Below the pieces are notes generated by a model, which saw only the letters and a program-made list of their open reading frames with translations, did no database searches and was not told the DNA's origin. Shown here one piece after another: positions 11,701-22,920 of a stretch of 64,000 nucleotides of DNA. Position 1 is the stretch's first letter; every line of letters begins with the position of its first letter. The stretch comes from Conchocele bisecta. Lineage: Eukaryota; Mollusca; Bivalvia; Lucinida; Thyasiridae. The stretch is from the NCBI GenBank assembly GCA_029237695.1, contig CM055266.1:11301805-11365804 (forward strand), written 5' to 3'. The translations under genes and the position numbers were made by a program.

Positions 11701-12042
11701 CTCAAATGACTGAAATTTGCGTAACTTTACAGTTTTAATTTTTTACACACAATCTCTAGTTAGAGTCCAATATGCCACTGGGCATATCCATGTTTTACAA
11801 ACATAATGTCTAGTTGTTGTTTTATGTCAATTAGGTCCGTGATTATAATTCATGAGCACGTTTTTGAAATGTACACTTAATATTAGGCTGTCCGATTGAG
11901 ACTAAGCTGTCTCGACCGATCAAACTTCCTGATTTCCGTTTTCAGAAAGGGGAACATGCTTTTATCATTTTGTAACATCATCCCCTGATTTGGTATGAGT
12001 AGTGTGGTATTTATTTTATACCTGCACATATCTACTTTTCAG

Positions 12043-12281
12043 ATCTTGACACTGGACTGACTGGCGTGCCGTATGCCGAACAACAGGACCAGAGCATAAT
12101 GGGCAGATACACGTGTGAGTATTGCGCGAAGACCTTCCGCTGGCAGTCACACCTGGACCTACACGTGCGAATTCACTCCGGATCTAAACCGTACTCGTGT
12201 ACCGTCTGTGGTCGAGGATTTTCCCAGAAAGGAAGTTTACAGAGGCATATAGTGTGTGTACATAGCATGCTAGCGGAGTAA
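12043..12281 (+). CDS. ZF exon 3: alternative 3'-terminal exon with a C2H2 finger pair
   Basis: Acceptor tctacttttcag ends at 12042. AT completes the split codon and 78 full residues follow to TAA. The frame is open from the acceptor (LDTGLTGVPYAEQQ) and there is no ATG before the fingers except at about residue 19, so an upstream exon must supply the start. Finger 1 is at about residues 24-44 (CEYC...HVRIH); finger 2 at 52-73 (CTVC...HIVCVH) with four residues between its histidines. Linker SGSKPY. Helices read WQSHLDL and QKGSLQR. The W at helix position -1 also occurs in exon 4, its nearest relative in the window. A T3 element starts about 280 bp downstream. Confidence 0.93.
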
Positions 12282-12557
12282 GATTAAACTCCAAAACAGG
12301 TAGTGTATATTATATTACACTACCGAAACAATATTTGTTAAACATATAAACTTTACTCGTTGTCGACTATGAAGAATATGGTGGACTGACTATCAGTAAG
12401 ACCAGCGATTGTGTTTGCCTGTTTCTAAAACTGTTATGCTATATCCATATGTATCGCTGGTATGATATAATATGGGAGAATATGATAGGTTATTTCAATT
12501 ATGTCTGACATGTGCTAACATGTAGTCTGTGTGTTATATAATCGCCGATGATAAATA

Positions 12558-12801
12558 ACTACTCTTTGCATGCTAGCGGCGAAAACATCCGCCAAACGAA
12601 TTAGGAGTATATGTTTTATTTCTCTCTGTAAATATGTCTTGAAATTTCATTAGAATTGAGTCCTCAGGACTCGATTCTAATGAAATTCCAATACATATTC
12701 ATGATATTTACGGTGAGAAATACAAGAAAATATGATGAATTGTCATCTGCTATTTTTGAACTATTTATAGCCCACAAATTTCCCAGCATGCAAAGAGTTA
12801 A
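12558..12801. mobile_element. T3 foldback MITE, inverted relative to the 1310 copy
   Basis: Right end caaagag plus TTAA is intact; the left TTAA is degraded. The two arms differ at the centre (gaattgag against ctcgattc), so one arm has a substitution not copied to the other. Confidence 0.85.
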
Positions 12802-12937
12802 ACTGCACATAACATGTATTGATATAAAATGAGAAATGCTGCTAAATGTTAACTGAACATTGTAATTGCCCTTAATCACTTACATGAACACTTCATACAC
12901 AATTATGATAGGACTATTCATAAACTTTATTTCAAGT

Positions 12938-13500
12938 GGATGACAGGTTGGAGGAGCATGCGATGGGTAATTGTACGAGCGGGATTCTTCCTTACCGGAA
13001 TCCCGACCGGAGATCTGTAGCCTATTTCATCAACATTGCAAAGTATACTTTACTAGCAAAGTATACTTTGAGGGAGAAATTTTCAATTTTTTTTTAAATT
13101 TATTAATTTTTATTATACTGAATTTATTACATTATCACAGCCATTTAATGGCTGTGATAATGTAATAAATTCAGTATAATAATTCTGCATACTTTTAATC
13201 ATGAAATATATGCATTTGTTAGTTCTATATGAAATAATGCATTTCAGGAAAAATAAATGATTACTCCCTCAAAGTATACTTTGCTAGTAAAGTATACTTT
13301 GCAATGTTGATGAAATAGGCTACAGGTTTGGCCTTCACATATATACGTCTTTGGCATTTTTGTATGTGACAGTTGAATCTGTATGTGAGTATTACGATTA
13401 TTCGGAATATTATTACCTTTAGGGGAAGGGGCCAAGTGACTGGTGTGGTATGGACCTGGCACCAGGTCAGGTTATTCTAATTTCAGGAATAAATATACTC
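12938..13500 (+). mobile_element. S element (SINE-like), split by a PalD insertion
   Basis: Head gagcatgcgatgggtaat and gggattcttcc at 12953-13016. The body resumes after the insert with aggtttggccttcacat, aggggaaggggccaagtg and acctggcaccaggtc, ending around ctaatttcaggaataaat. Comparison with the intact head at 17127 (gagacctggtttggcc) locates the break. Confidence 0.75.
13017..13324. mobile_element. PalD foldback MITE nested in an S element
   Basis: Ends gtagcctatttcatcaac and gttgatgaaataggctac. Perfect central palindrome around ccatttaatgg. Both sides are S-element sequence. Confidence 0.88.
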
Positions 13501-13786
13501 ATTCACGATGTAAATATTCTGTTTGTTACAGTATACTAAACAGCGCACGGAGTTGCCATCTCCGCCATTTTATAATGTACAATTGGTCAATTCCACCGCT
13601 TGGATCATTTGAAACAGAACAATATGTCAGAAGAACAAATAACATTTGGTGCAATGCATCCCATACATATGGCAACGGTGTGCTATACATATTATTCCAG
13701 CAGACTATACATTATGCTAGCTGGCTGAGCATTCTCCCATGTCTCCAAATATAAAACTGGCTCTTCAATGTGCAAAATGCCAACCT

Positions 13787-14005
13787 GGGGCCCGTTTCAC
13801 TAAACTTTGTACCACTAAGATGTTCGTACGTGCATATTTAGGATCGTCTGGAAAGTTCAATTGATGGATTTACATGCATGCAGCCTATGCTCAATAATTG
13901 TAAATCCAATAATTGTTTACAAGAAAACATTGATAATGTGAAATTTACAGACTATCATAATTTACGAACATTTTAGTCATACGCAGTTTAGTGAAACGAG
14001 CCCCT
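13787..14005. mobile_element. PalF foldback MITE, centre partly deleted
   Basis: Ends ggggcccgtttcactaaact and gtttagtgaaacgagcccc. The central left arm is shortened (only catgcatgcagcc remains), so the palindrome is lopsided. Confidence 0.8.
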
Positions 14006-14347
14006 GATGCATAGTCTATTAAATGCACACATTGTCGTAGAACAAACATATCTATTGTAACTCGCATAGTAGGCTATTAGATATGAGTGACAGTACGCTC
14101 AGATAGCTGCTCCAGCTCGGTGCGTTTGTCTTTTACTGTTAAACAGCTGTAACCAGGGTCAACACATCCTTCAGAAATTTGTATATACAGTGGAACCTCT
14201 CTAGACCGAACACAAGAAAACATATGTGATATTGTTTTTGATGAGTTTCTTGGTCATTTATCTCGGAGGGGGGGGGATAATGTCCGTTCATGATCGCATA
14301 ACACACAGCTACGGATCGGAATGATCGGAATGATCAAATGCTTGATG

Positions 14348-14421
14348 TACAGTGAAACCTCTCTAAACCGGCCACCCTGGGGACCTCCCAGGGTGTCCGG
14401 TTTAGAGAGGTTTCACTGTAT
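14348..14421. mobile_element. Short palindromic element with TACAGTGAAACCTCTC ends
   Basis: tacagtgaaacctctctaaa and its exact complement surround a short centre of ccaccctggg type. TA at both edges and these ends resemble pogo/Tigger-derived miniature elements. A lone similar end (acagtggaacctctctagac) is at about 14187-14208. Confidence 0.75.
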
Positions 14422-14424
14422 AAG

Positions 14425-15189
14425 TTTTATGAAACCATCCCATAGCACGTCGTTCACCAACGACTTTGGAATATGTTGTACACAGTTTTGTCCATTTGTA
14501 TGTCTGTGTCAAACGCTACAAGAGGTAAAACTGACCGATATCTGGTACATACTATAATGTTTGAGATGGCAATTCAACGCCAAGTATTATTATCTCCTCA
14601 CCGATAGTAACTACATGAGGGGATTCAACTTTTGTCCATGTGCGTATGTGCTTTAGTAACACATTTCATTTCTTAATAACTTGTAAACCACTTGATCATG
14701 TTGATCAATTTTAATAATATTCGGCTTCAGTATTTTTCTTGGGACGGTGCTTTGTTTCCGATACACGTCACATTGAACACCCAATGCCAACGTCACTATT
14801 GACTAAGGACTGACGTTCATTGCATACACCACGTCTCATTCAGCTAAAGTCTCCGAGGACTTCTGTTCATTTTCTTATCAAGATTGTCAACAAAAGTATT
14901 AAACCAGGGATTCCGCTGGCGATCGCCACTTTCGCAATTGGCGATAAAAAATTACAATTTTCGAGAAAATAAATAAAACATTTTTTTGAAGTGGCGATTA
15001 TTTTATTTTCCCCAGTGGAAACCATTGATTAACGTAATGATAACGATGCCCTTGTTCAGTTTAGTGGTGCTTTCTGCTCGTACCCCTGTTATCTGAGTGG
15101 TTAATTACAGTCCGGCATGAACAGTATAGACCCTGATTAGACTGCGCGGATGCGTAGGCTAATCTGGGGATATACTGGTTACAAATGTT
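14425..15189. other. Gene-free stretch with weak dispersed-repeat similarity
   Basis: 14640-14900 contains phrases shared with 22380-22500 and 33180-33260 (acgtcacattgaacaccc, ctgaggactt). The remainder shows no feature. Confidence 0.5.
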
Positions 15190-15451
15190 GAATCCGGTTA
15201 TACCCCTTATGTGAGTATTACGATTATTCATAATCCTATTTTAGGGGAAGGGGCCAAGTGACTTTGGTGTGGTATGGACCTGGCACCAGGTCGGGTTATG
15301 CTAATTTCAGGGCTGAATTATATTTTTTCTCTATTCCATTCTGATTTTGCGATTTCGCCTCCAATGCAGCAGGTTAAAACTGGATCGAACCCTTACATGA
15401 CCTTAGCTGCTGATAGGCCGTTAAGCACCAATAAACAAACAAACAAACAGT
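15190..15451 (+). mobile_element. S element, 5'-truncated
   Basis: Body from aatccggttatacccctta through acctggcaccaggtcggg and ctaatttcagggctgaa, to a tail gccgttaagcaccaataaac followed by (aaac)n. Sense to the ZF exons. Confidence 0.8.
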
Positions 15452-15740
15452 CCGGCATGTATTTTATAATGAGGCTGCTGCATGCCCAGAAACAAAAGAC
15501 GTATGTATATAATTTCATCAGAAGAAAACTATGCCCAAATCCATTTTTGTAATGGCATTTCAGTTGTACTAGTGCCATGTTTATTACAAACATTTCTTCT
15601 CCTAGCTGTGCATTTTGTCATCTTTAATATGCTTGGCACTTTTCATAGGATATTAAAACCGGAACAATAAATGATTCGGGAACGAAACACTGTCCCTATC
15701 AATATGCTTACCGTAAGTTTTAACACTGAGTGATATGTTC

Positions 15741-16036
15741 TGTTGCCGATTTCATCAAAATTGCAAAATTGCAAAGTATACTTTGAGGGAGTAATTATTT
15801 GTTTTCCCCGAAATGCGTTATTTCGTATAGAACTAACGGCTGCATATATTTGATGATTAAAAATATGCAGAATTATTATACTGAATTTATTACATTATCA
15901 CAGCCAAAATGGCTGTGATAATGTAATAAATTCAGTATAATAAAAATTAATAAATTTATCCTTAAATTAAAAATTTCTCCCTCAAAGTATACTTTGCTAG
16001 ATAAGTATACTTTGCAATGTTGGTGAAATATGCTAC
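15741..16036. mobile_element. PalD foldback MITE
   Basis: Ends gttgccgatttcatcaaaa and ggtgaaatatgctac. The left sub-terminal segment is shortened (one aaagtatacttt motif instead of two). Confidence 0.85.
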
Positions 16037-16239
16037 TGGTGTCTGCAACCTGTGATGCATAGTCGTGTACGGGTGAGGATTTGAGTTTGAGTTCGACCCG
16101 ATCCCATGTTTATAACAATGTATAGCACTGTAGCTGCTTTCTTGTAAATGATATGCAATTAAACATGTTTAAACCAATATCGTACTATTTCTTTTCCAAA
16201 ATGTGAATATTTAGCACAGAGTTGTTTGGATATAATCCT

Positions 16240-16510
16240 CATGCCATTTTTGTTGCACCTGCTTTAGCAGAAGGCGCGTCTATAGTCGTCGATTTTTTCG
16301 TCGTCCCCGTGGTCGTCATCCGCGTCGTCAATCTCAAAACAGTTTGTACAAGTTTCTTCATGATATAACATTAATATTACTTTACAGATTGCTTCAATAT
16401 TTGGACACTTGATACATGTGAGCATATGGAACACACTCATACCGCCATTAACATGAACTTGACCGTTCTTAAATAATTATTGGTAGACGTTTGCATTTAA
16501 GTCATTTTCT
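16240..16510 (+). repeat. Dispersed repeat with hairpin head and TTTGTACAAGTTTCTTC body
   Basis: Head gttgcacctgctttagcaga and aggcgcg, then gtcgtc runs, gtttgtacaagtttcttcat, aatatttggacacttgatac and cttgaccgttctta. Same family as 25850-26490 and 53806-54480. Confidence 0.7.
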
Positions 16511-16516
16511 CTACAA

Positions 16517-16808
16517 CCATTGCAAAGTATACTTATCTAGCAATATCAGTATACTTTGAGGGAGTAATCATTTATTTTTCTCGATATGCAGTATTTCATA
16601 TAGAACTAACGATTGCATATATTTGATGATTAAGAGCATGCAGAATTATTATACTTAATTTATTACATTATCACAGCCAAAATGGCTGTGATAATGTAAT
16701 AAATTCAGTATAATAAAAATTTATAAATTTATCCTTAAATTGAAAATGTCTCCCTCAAAGTATTCTTTGCTAGATAAATATACTTTACAACGTTGGTGAA
16801 ATACTACT
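16517..16808. mobile_element. PalD foldback MITE
   Basis: Second PalD within 500 bp of the previous copy, in the same orientation. Ends are worn (ccattgcaaagtatac at the left, gttggtgaaatactac at the right); central palindrome intact around ccaaaatgg. Confidence 0.82.
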
Positions 16809-16861
16809 GATGTCAGATGTGCTTTGCATCGTTTTGTGGTGCTCGTGTAATATGTAGCGGT

Positions 16862-16960
16862 GACAATCAATCGTCCGTCTGTCCGTCCGTCAGTCCGATT
16901 TGTGATTTTACGGTTGGACTCCGTGTCCGTCCGTGTGTCCGTCCGTGGGTCCGGTTCAGA
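16862..16960 (+). repeat. GTCCGTCC-rich segment
   Basis: Interrupted gtccgtctgtccgtccgtca and cgtgtccgtccgtgtgtccg runs. The long open frames over this segment on both strands are a by-product of the period-4 repeat. Confidence 0.65.
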
Positions 16961-17126
16961 AGTTGTCTGGAGTTTATACAATATGTGCCGACTTGCCACA
17001 TGTTCTCGTTATATAGATTCTTGTTGTTTTGGTATATCATATGTAGATATATTTCACACATTAATGCCACTATACATGTGCAATTGTATCCGCACTTGCT
17101 GACTGGTGTTTATTAAGACTAGTACA

Positions 17127-17742
17127 ATGGGTGGCAGGTGGGAGCATGCGATGGGTAATTTAACGATCGGGGTTCATCCTTAGTGGAATTCCGACTGGAG
17201 ACCTGGTTTGGCCCTCACATTCGTCTTTGGCATTTTGTATGTGACAGTTGAATCTGGTTATACCCCTTATGTGAGTATTATGATTACTGGTAATCCTATT
17301 TTAGGGGAAGGGGCAAAGTGATTTTGGTGTGGTATGGACCTGGCACCAGGTCGGGTTATTCTAATTTCAGGGCTGAATATATTTTTTCTTGATTTAAATA
17401 TTCCGTTCTGATTTTGGGATTTTCCCCTCAATGCAGCATGTTAAAACGGGATCGAACCCGTTTGACCGGGCTTACATGACCTCAGCTGTTGGTAGGCCGT
17501 TAACCCTTAGAATGCGGGAACCGAAAATAGTCGTCTGCTGCTGTGTCATATTTTATAAATTCTCTCGGTAAAAACATAATTTGTCAGCACTTTAGAATCA
17601 TATTCATTTCCATTGGAAATGATTCTAAAGTGCTGTCAAACCATATTTTTATAAGAAAAATGGAACATAAAAAATAAACAGCAGACGTCAAATTTTTATT
17701 CAGCATTGTAAGGGTTAAACACCAATAAACAAACAAACAATA
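17127..17742 (+). mobile_element. S element, most complete copy, split by a T2 insertion
   Basis: Head at 17127 (atgggtggcaggtgggagca), possible B-box-like ggggttcatcc, body to gggatcgaacccgtttgacc, and the tail interrupted at gccgTTAA. After the insert the tail resumes as acaccaataaacaaacaaac. Joining the two flanks at a single TTAA recreates the tail seen intact at 23468-23491. Confidence 0.85.
17500..17718. mobile_element. T2 foldback MITE nested in an S-element tail
   Basis: TTAA, cccttagaatgcgggaacc at the left; agcattgtaaggg, TTAA at the right. Central dyad catttccattggaaatg. Filled and empty sites show a TTAA duplication. Confidence 0.92.
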
Positions 17743-18135
17743 AGACTCGTACATTGTGATACACTGACATGCTGTTCTGGAAATGTGATGCATGGACATA
17801 TATGTAATCGTATTTATGTTCACATTTCATCGACACCACTTTACCAGTGTGCAATAGGCTAGCTTCAGTGTCTTCACAAATGCATATAAACATGAAATAT
17901 ATTCCCACGTAATACCGAGTAGCACAATGAACTGGTTATCAGCTATCAGACATACGAAGAGGCAAAGTAACATGCATCTGTAATCAGAGTGTTCAACTCC
18001 AGGAATAGCGGTGCGTCATACACCGGGACAATAACGACATACACAATGTAAAACATATAACCTGTGTGATCATGTTTATAGTGTTTCGGTGGGCACGTTC
18101 ATTGCTGTACACACCTATATGAGGGATATAGAACA

Positions 18136-18377
18136 GGGGGCCGTTTCACTAAACTTCGTACAACTAAAATGTTCGTAAGTGCAAAATTATGTAAAAGTCT
18201 GTAAAATTCACTTTAACAATGTTTTCTTGTAAACAATTGTTGGATTTACATTTATCGAGCATAGGCTGCAGCCTATGCTCGATATATGTAAATCCATCAA
18301 TTGAAATTTCCAGACGATTCTACTAAATTTGCACTTCGAACATTTGAGTCGTACGAAGTTTAGTGAAACGGCCCCCA
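18136..18377. mobile_element. PalF foldback MITE
   Basis: Ends agggggccgtttcactaaac and gtttagtgaaacggcccc. Centre gcataggctgcagcctatgc is a perfect palindrome. 18378-18664 holds nothing recognised. Confidence 0.85.
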
Positions 18378-18664
18378 GGCGTACACTTTACATGGTATAT
18401 TAGTTTGATGCATTGTATGTCATGCATACTATGAATTGTTCCATCGCTTGGAGGATGAGAAATATACGTTTCTTGGCGTTGGGTCCATCCTTAAGGATTC
18501 ATGTGTAACCTCATTGATTCGCACTGGAATTCACACATGGGGGCCAAGTCAAGAGGTGCCCGATCTCGGATGAGAACGCTTTTAGTGTATTTGTTCTTAT
18601 GATCGTGCTGCATTTTCACTGCTTCCCTATTTAGGTCTAGGGTGCAGTCGTGTGTATACGACCA

Positions 18665-18904
18665 GTAGCCAAATTCATCAAAATTGCAAAGTATACTTTT
18701 CTAGCAAAGTATACTTTGAGGGAGTAATCATTTAGTTGTCCCGAAATGAATTAATTCGTACAGAACTAACGACTGCATATATTTGATGATTAAAAGTACC
18801 GGTATGCAGCATTATTATACTGAATTTATTACATTATCACAGCCTAAATGGCTGTGATAATGTAATACATTCAGTATAATAAAAATTAATAAATTTATCC
18901 TTAA
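18665..18904. mobile_element. PalD, right end missing
   Basis: Left end agtagccaaattcatcaaaa and central palindrome present; similarity stops at taaatttatccttaaa. A T3 copy, itself left-truncated, starts 100 bp later. Confidence 0.8.
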
Positions 18905-19007
18905 AGCATTAATCGGTCAATCATTACACATGACGTGATTTGTATATTCATATGTGTTTCGAATCATAAACGGTGTAGGCAGATATGCTTCATTTTCATA
19001 ATACAGC

Positions 19008-19231
19008 AGCGAAAATATCCACCAAACAAATTAGGAGTATATGTTTTATTTCTCTCTGTAAATATGTCTTGGAATTTCATTAGAATCGAGTCCTCAGGAC
19101 TCGATTCTAATGAAATTCCAAGACATATTCATGATATTTACAAGGCGAAATAAAAGAAAATATGATGAATTTTTGTCCGCTAGTTTTGAACTATTTATAG
19201 CCCACAAGTTTCCCAGCATGCAAAGAGTTAA
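19008..19231. mobile_element. T3 foldback MITE, left end lost
   Basis: Begins inside the family at agcgaaaatatccaccaaac; right end gcatgcaaagag plus TTAA intact. The central dyad gaatcgagtcctcaggactc is fully matched on both arms, unlike the 12558 copy. Confidence 0.82.
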
Positions 19232-19441
19232 ATGGCATGATTATTATACAAGGTGTAGTCTTGACTTATAATGCCAGTGAGATATAATGCCAGTGAGATC
19301 TGTGTAAACTTTAAATGTATTTGCTGTTACGAACTATGCTGTCCGTATGTGGTAAGCAATATTGTTACATGGTTTCCGTTGTTTGCACATATGTGCAAAC
19401 AAATAGCGCGTGCTGTTTGCACATGGCTTTAGGCAATGCTC

Positions 19442-19536
19442 ATTCCGGGGCCGCGCGTAATGGAAGTGCCTTCATGACGTCACTACGCGGAAGTGCCTTC
19501 ATGACATTCATGACATTCATGACGTGGCCCCGGAAT
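19442..19536. repeat. GC-rich hairpin with internal duplications
   Basis: Arms attccggggccgcg and cgtggccccggaat enclose two copies of ggaagtgccttcatgac and a run of atgacattc units. Confidence 0.65.
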
Positions 19537-19645
19537 ATGAATACCGAAAATTATCTACGTGAATGGGACAATTTATAAAAGTACTGAAAATACTGAATAT
19601 AATGCTCAAATTACATCAGTTTTTTGTTGGAAATGTAACAATAAC

Positions 19646-19783
19646 GTTTGATCATGTCCGGCCGTGTGCATACGTTTGCTGTGGCCCTCGGGAACTGTTT
19701 GAACCCGCGGCCTGCGGCCTTGGGGTTCAAACAGTTCCCTTTGGCCACAGCAAACGTTTGCACACGGCTGGAAATGATCAAAC
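19646..19783. repeat. Long hairpin 155 bp upstream of the exon 4 acceptor
   Basis: Arm tgatcatgtccggccgtgtg ... gggaactgtttgaaccc pairs with gggttcaaacagttccc ... cacacggctggaaatgatca. Apex gcggcctgcggcc. Probably a MITE, but no second copy was noticed. Confidence 0.7.
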
Positions 19784-19937
19784 CTTATATTAATATATTG
19801 TCCTATTGGTATAGCTGTGCGTCCCTGTCATTTATGCCACAATAGAAATACATTGCGTTATTGTGCCCGTGTTAGAGGAACATTTTCTTTGACTTGGTCT
19901 TGCAATACTGATCTGACATACTTGTTCTCTATTACAG

Positions 19938-20167
19938 CGTACTGCATATCGTTTGACGACTCTATGTACCTGTCGGGACAGTCGGCCGACCAGGAGGACA
20001 AGTCATTCTCCTGTGATACGTGTGGCAAATCGTTTCCATGGAAATCACACCTGGACATGCACCGGCGCATCCATTCTGGCGCCAAGCCATTCGTGTGTGG
20101 TGTGTGTAACAAGGGATTCACCCAGAAAGGCAACATGAAGACACATATGTTCACTCATATGTCATAA
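19938..20167 (+). CDS. ZF exon 4: alternative 3'-terminal exon with a C2H2 finger pair
   Basis: Acceptor tgttctctattacag ends at 19937. The first two bases are CG, so the split codon is NCG; 75 full residues follow to TAA. Finger 1 is at about residues 25-45 (CDTC...HRRIH) and finger 2 at 53-73 (CGVC...HMFTH), linker SGAKPF. Helices read WKSHLDM and QKGNMKT. An acidic stretch (residues 16-20, ADQED) precedes the fingers. The finger sequence is closest to exon 3 (W at helix -1, SHLD) and shares the FTQK.NMK finger 2 with exon 2, consistent with descent of exons 2-4 from one duplicating unit. A damaged PalF copy starts 44 bp after the stop, so the mature 3' UTR probably includes it. Confidence 0.93.
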
Positions 20168-20210
20168 TGTGAACTCTGACCTATTGTCTAACTTGCATTC
20201 AATAATTGAT

Positions 20211-20380
20211 GGGGTCATTTCACTGAACTTCATACGAGTAAAATGTTCGTAAGTGCAAAATTATGATTGTCAATAAATTTCACATTAACAATGTTTACTT
20301 GTAAACAATTATGAGATTTACATTTATTGAACAATTTATGAACATTTTAGTCGTACGAAGTTTAGTGAAACAGCCCCCTG
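20211..20380. mobile_element. PalF, one arm of the centre deleted
   Basis: Ends ggggtcatttcactgaactt and agtttagtgaaacagcccc. The deletion removes most of the central palindrome; outer arms can still pair. Lies immediately after the exon 4 stop. Confidence 0.8.
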
Positions 20381-21079
20381 GTGTATATGAAAATGTGTGC
20401 AATATATTATTAGTAGCGTATGACCTAATAACTTTCACATGCTATAGACGTGTCGCATAATGCATTCATTTTGTTTTAATCGGTATCGGAAGACAGTCAT
20501 ACTTGTCCGTTTTCAATAGAAATGATTTGGAACCTCGAAAACACAGCAGTCACAATTTACAGTCCAGATTTGTTCCTGGTTCCACAAACGAACAATTGCC
20601 TCTCGTTTACACATCGTTGGGACATCGTTTTCGTTTTGATAATTAAAAAGCGATGTTTTAGTTGGTTTGCACGCATCACGTTTAAACGAAGTAAAACATC
20701 TTTTTCTAATTAAAAACGACAAACTATGTCCAAATGATGCATTGAAAGAAAGGACAGGTGTTGACATGTTTTGAAAGCCGGGTATTTAAACGTAGAAGAC
20801 AAACGCACGGTAATCGTTTTATTGCATATTGTTGTACAACATGATCGTTTTACACTGTATTATCCATTCGTTTTCGTTTGTTTCATTTGGGAACCTTGAA
20901 CAAATCTTTGTTGTACATGTCTCGAAACCGTCGTGCTATATAATAATCACGTTCTAAATAAATAATGTTTTCAACCACGCCCGTCAATCCTATATGACCC
21001 AAATGGTGGAATTGGCCAACTATTCTAGTAAAACAAGAACCATGCTTTATGTAAGTCACATGGCACCGGTGTCAACTGT
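20381..21079. other. No gene seen; weak inverted repeat at about 20638-20717
   Basis: taattaaaaagcgatgtttta is partly complementary to gtaaaacatctttttctaat. Otherwise plain AT-rich sequence. Confidence 0.5.
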
Positions 21080-21293
21080 TTAACCCTTAGAATGCGGGAA
21101 CCGAAAATAGGCGTCTGCTGTTAATTCATATTTTGTCTTTTCTCTCAGTAAAAACATGGTTTGGCAGCATTTTAGAATCATTTCCATTGGAAATGCTTCT
21201 AAAGTGCTGCCAAACCAAGTTTTTGATGAGAAAAATGGAAAATAAAAAATATTCAGCAGACGACACAAATTAATTCAGCATTGTAAGGGTTAA
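21080..21293. mobile_element. T2 foldback MITE
   Basis: TTAA on both sides, cccttagaatgcgggaacc at the left and cagcattgtaaggg at the right. Centre catttccattggaaatg. Same orientation as the 17500 copy. Confidence 0.9.
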
Positions 21294-21438
21294 CCTAAAT
21301 CGGTTAGTAGCAATTTGTTATTGTGTTGTAGATTTTTACTCAAATCGTGTAATGCATATAGCGCTAAGTATAAACGTGTAATTTGTGCTGTAAGTCATGA
21401 TAGACATCAGGATAGACATCAGGATAGACATCACACCT

Positions 21439-21720
21439 GTAGCCGATTTCACCATTTATCTAGTAAAGTATACTTAGTATACTTTGAGGGAGAAATTTTC
21501 AATTTAAGGATACATTTATTGAATTTTTATTATACTGAATTTATTACATTATCACAGCCATTTTGGCTGTGATAATGTAATAAATTCAGTATAATAATTC
21601 TGCATACTTGTACTCGTCAAATATATGCAGTCGTTAGTTTTATATGAAATAATGCTTTTCAGGAAAAATAAATGATTTCTCCCTGAAAGTATGCTTTGCA
21701 ATGTTGGTGAAATAGGCTAA
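21439..21720. mobile_element. PalD foldback MITE, left side shortened
   Basis: Ends gtagccgatttcaccattta and ggtgaaataggcta. Perfect centre around ccattttgg. Preceded by three copies of aggatagacatc at about 21400-21432. Confidence 0.82.
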
Positions 21721-22017
21721 TGGTGAACATCCAGGCACATAACAGTACTGTTGTTAATTGTAGTAACCTCACTGTCGTCAGCTAAACGATTAGATCATAA
21801 TGAGACTGTGTACGTGCAAGCTGTTCGTAATATTTTTGCAATGCCGTCCGGTACTTTTTCCACCCAGTGTCTCGCGAGTGTAATGGACATTCAATATTCA
21901 AATCCACTTTCTACGACTGGCACTGACTGTTGTAGTCGGTCTCAATCGATAGGCAAGCTTTTACGTTAGTTTGATTCTATGCAGTTATTATAGTGTCTGA
22001 ATCTATTCACACGGTGC

Positions 22018-22160
22018 ACATATTTACTGTGTAGAATCACAATTATTATGACATATTTACTGTGTAGAATCACAATTATTATGACATATTTACTGTGTAG
22101 AATCACAATTATTATGACATATTTACTGTGTAGAATCACAATTATTATGACATATTTATC
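22018..22160 (+). repeat. 33-bp tandem repeat, about four units
   Basis: Unit catatttactgtgtagaatc + acaattattatga. The units are nearly identical, so the array is recent. It gives a spurious repetitive open frame. Confidence 0.9.
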
Positions 22161-22164
22161 ATAC

Positions 22165-22590
22165 CACTTTTTTGTCGCGCCCGCTTGCAGACAGCGCGAT
22201 AGTCAGCACATTGGCGAGTTTCTTGTTAAAGTTTTTCGGTATATTATCCGTTGTTATATATATTATAATACATATATATATATAATATTATATATTATAT
22301 ATAGCGTTAGTCCCTGTTCGTGCGTGTGTACATACATATGTACGTTAGTACCATCTTTCATTATTCAATAACGTATGAACATCTACACAGATTTTGATAA
22401 TGGGTGGTGCTTTCTTTTGCATACAATCCACGTCTGACCACACAAGGTGAATGTCACTGAGGACTTCTCATCACAGTGTAAGACACATTCGTTAAAGTTT
22501 TTATTTTTATTTTGTTTTTTATTATCAACGATGCCAGCGAGTGAATTAACTTCGTAATAACGTGGCGGTTACCAATAACCTCCGAAGGGA
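22165..22590 (+). repeat. Dispersed repeat with hairpin head, plus AT-only tract
   Basis: Head tttgtcgcgcccgcttgcag + acagcgcg, then gcacattggcgagtttcttg. 22255-22305 is nearly pure A/T (tatatatataatattatata). Later part shares cacgtctgacc, ctgaggactt with 33180-33260. Confidence 0.55.
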
Positions 22591-22625
22591 AGCACATATT
22601 AGACATGTCTTGTTAAATAGTCACA

Positions 22626-22776
22626 CTTTTCATTAAGTGTTCGACCACATGGTCTTTATGAAATAGTTAGAAACTGTATTGGCAGACCTACACTATATCT
22701 GACGTCCATGAACGTCTAATAGGACTGCCAATACAGTTGTAACTATTTTGATAAAGACCATGTGGTCGAAAGTTTA
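22626..22776. repeat. Imperfect palindrome
   Basis: Arm gttcgaccacatggtcttta pairs with taaagaccatgtggtcgaa; inner arms actgtattggcag and ctgccaatacagt. Likely a foldback MITE with no other copy here. Confidence 0.65.
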
Positions 22777-22920
22777 CTAAAAAACCGTTGGTGATTGTGG
22801 CATATTGTTTATGTATTTGTAGTGTTTTGTAACTGCCATTTATATACATAGTTGAACTAGAAATACATTATTCTTTATATTTCTCGTCTTCTTTGTTATC
22901 TTACTATTTATATTATGGCC

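Noticed and set aside
16817..17116. Ser/Arg/Val-rich frames over the gtccgtcc run
   Set aside because: Period-4 simple repeat opens several frames on both strands; no evidence of coding.
17440..17470. tRNA gene suggested by a T-arm-like acgggatcgaacccgt
   Set aside because: It lies inside the S element body, reads as a B-box only on the opposite strand to the element, and no full cloverleaf could be built.
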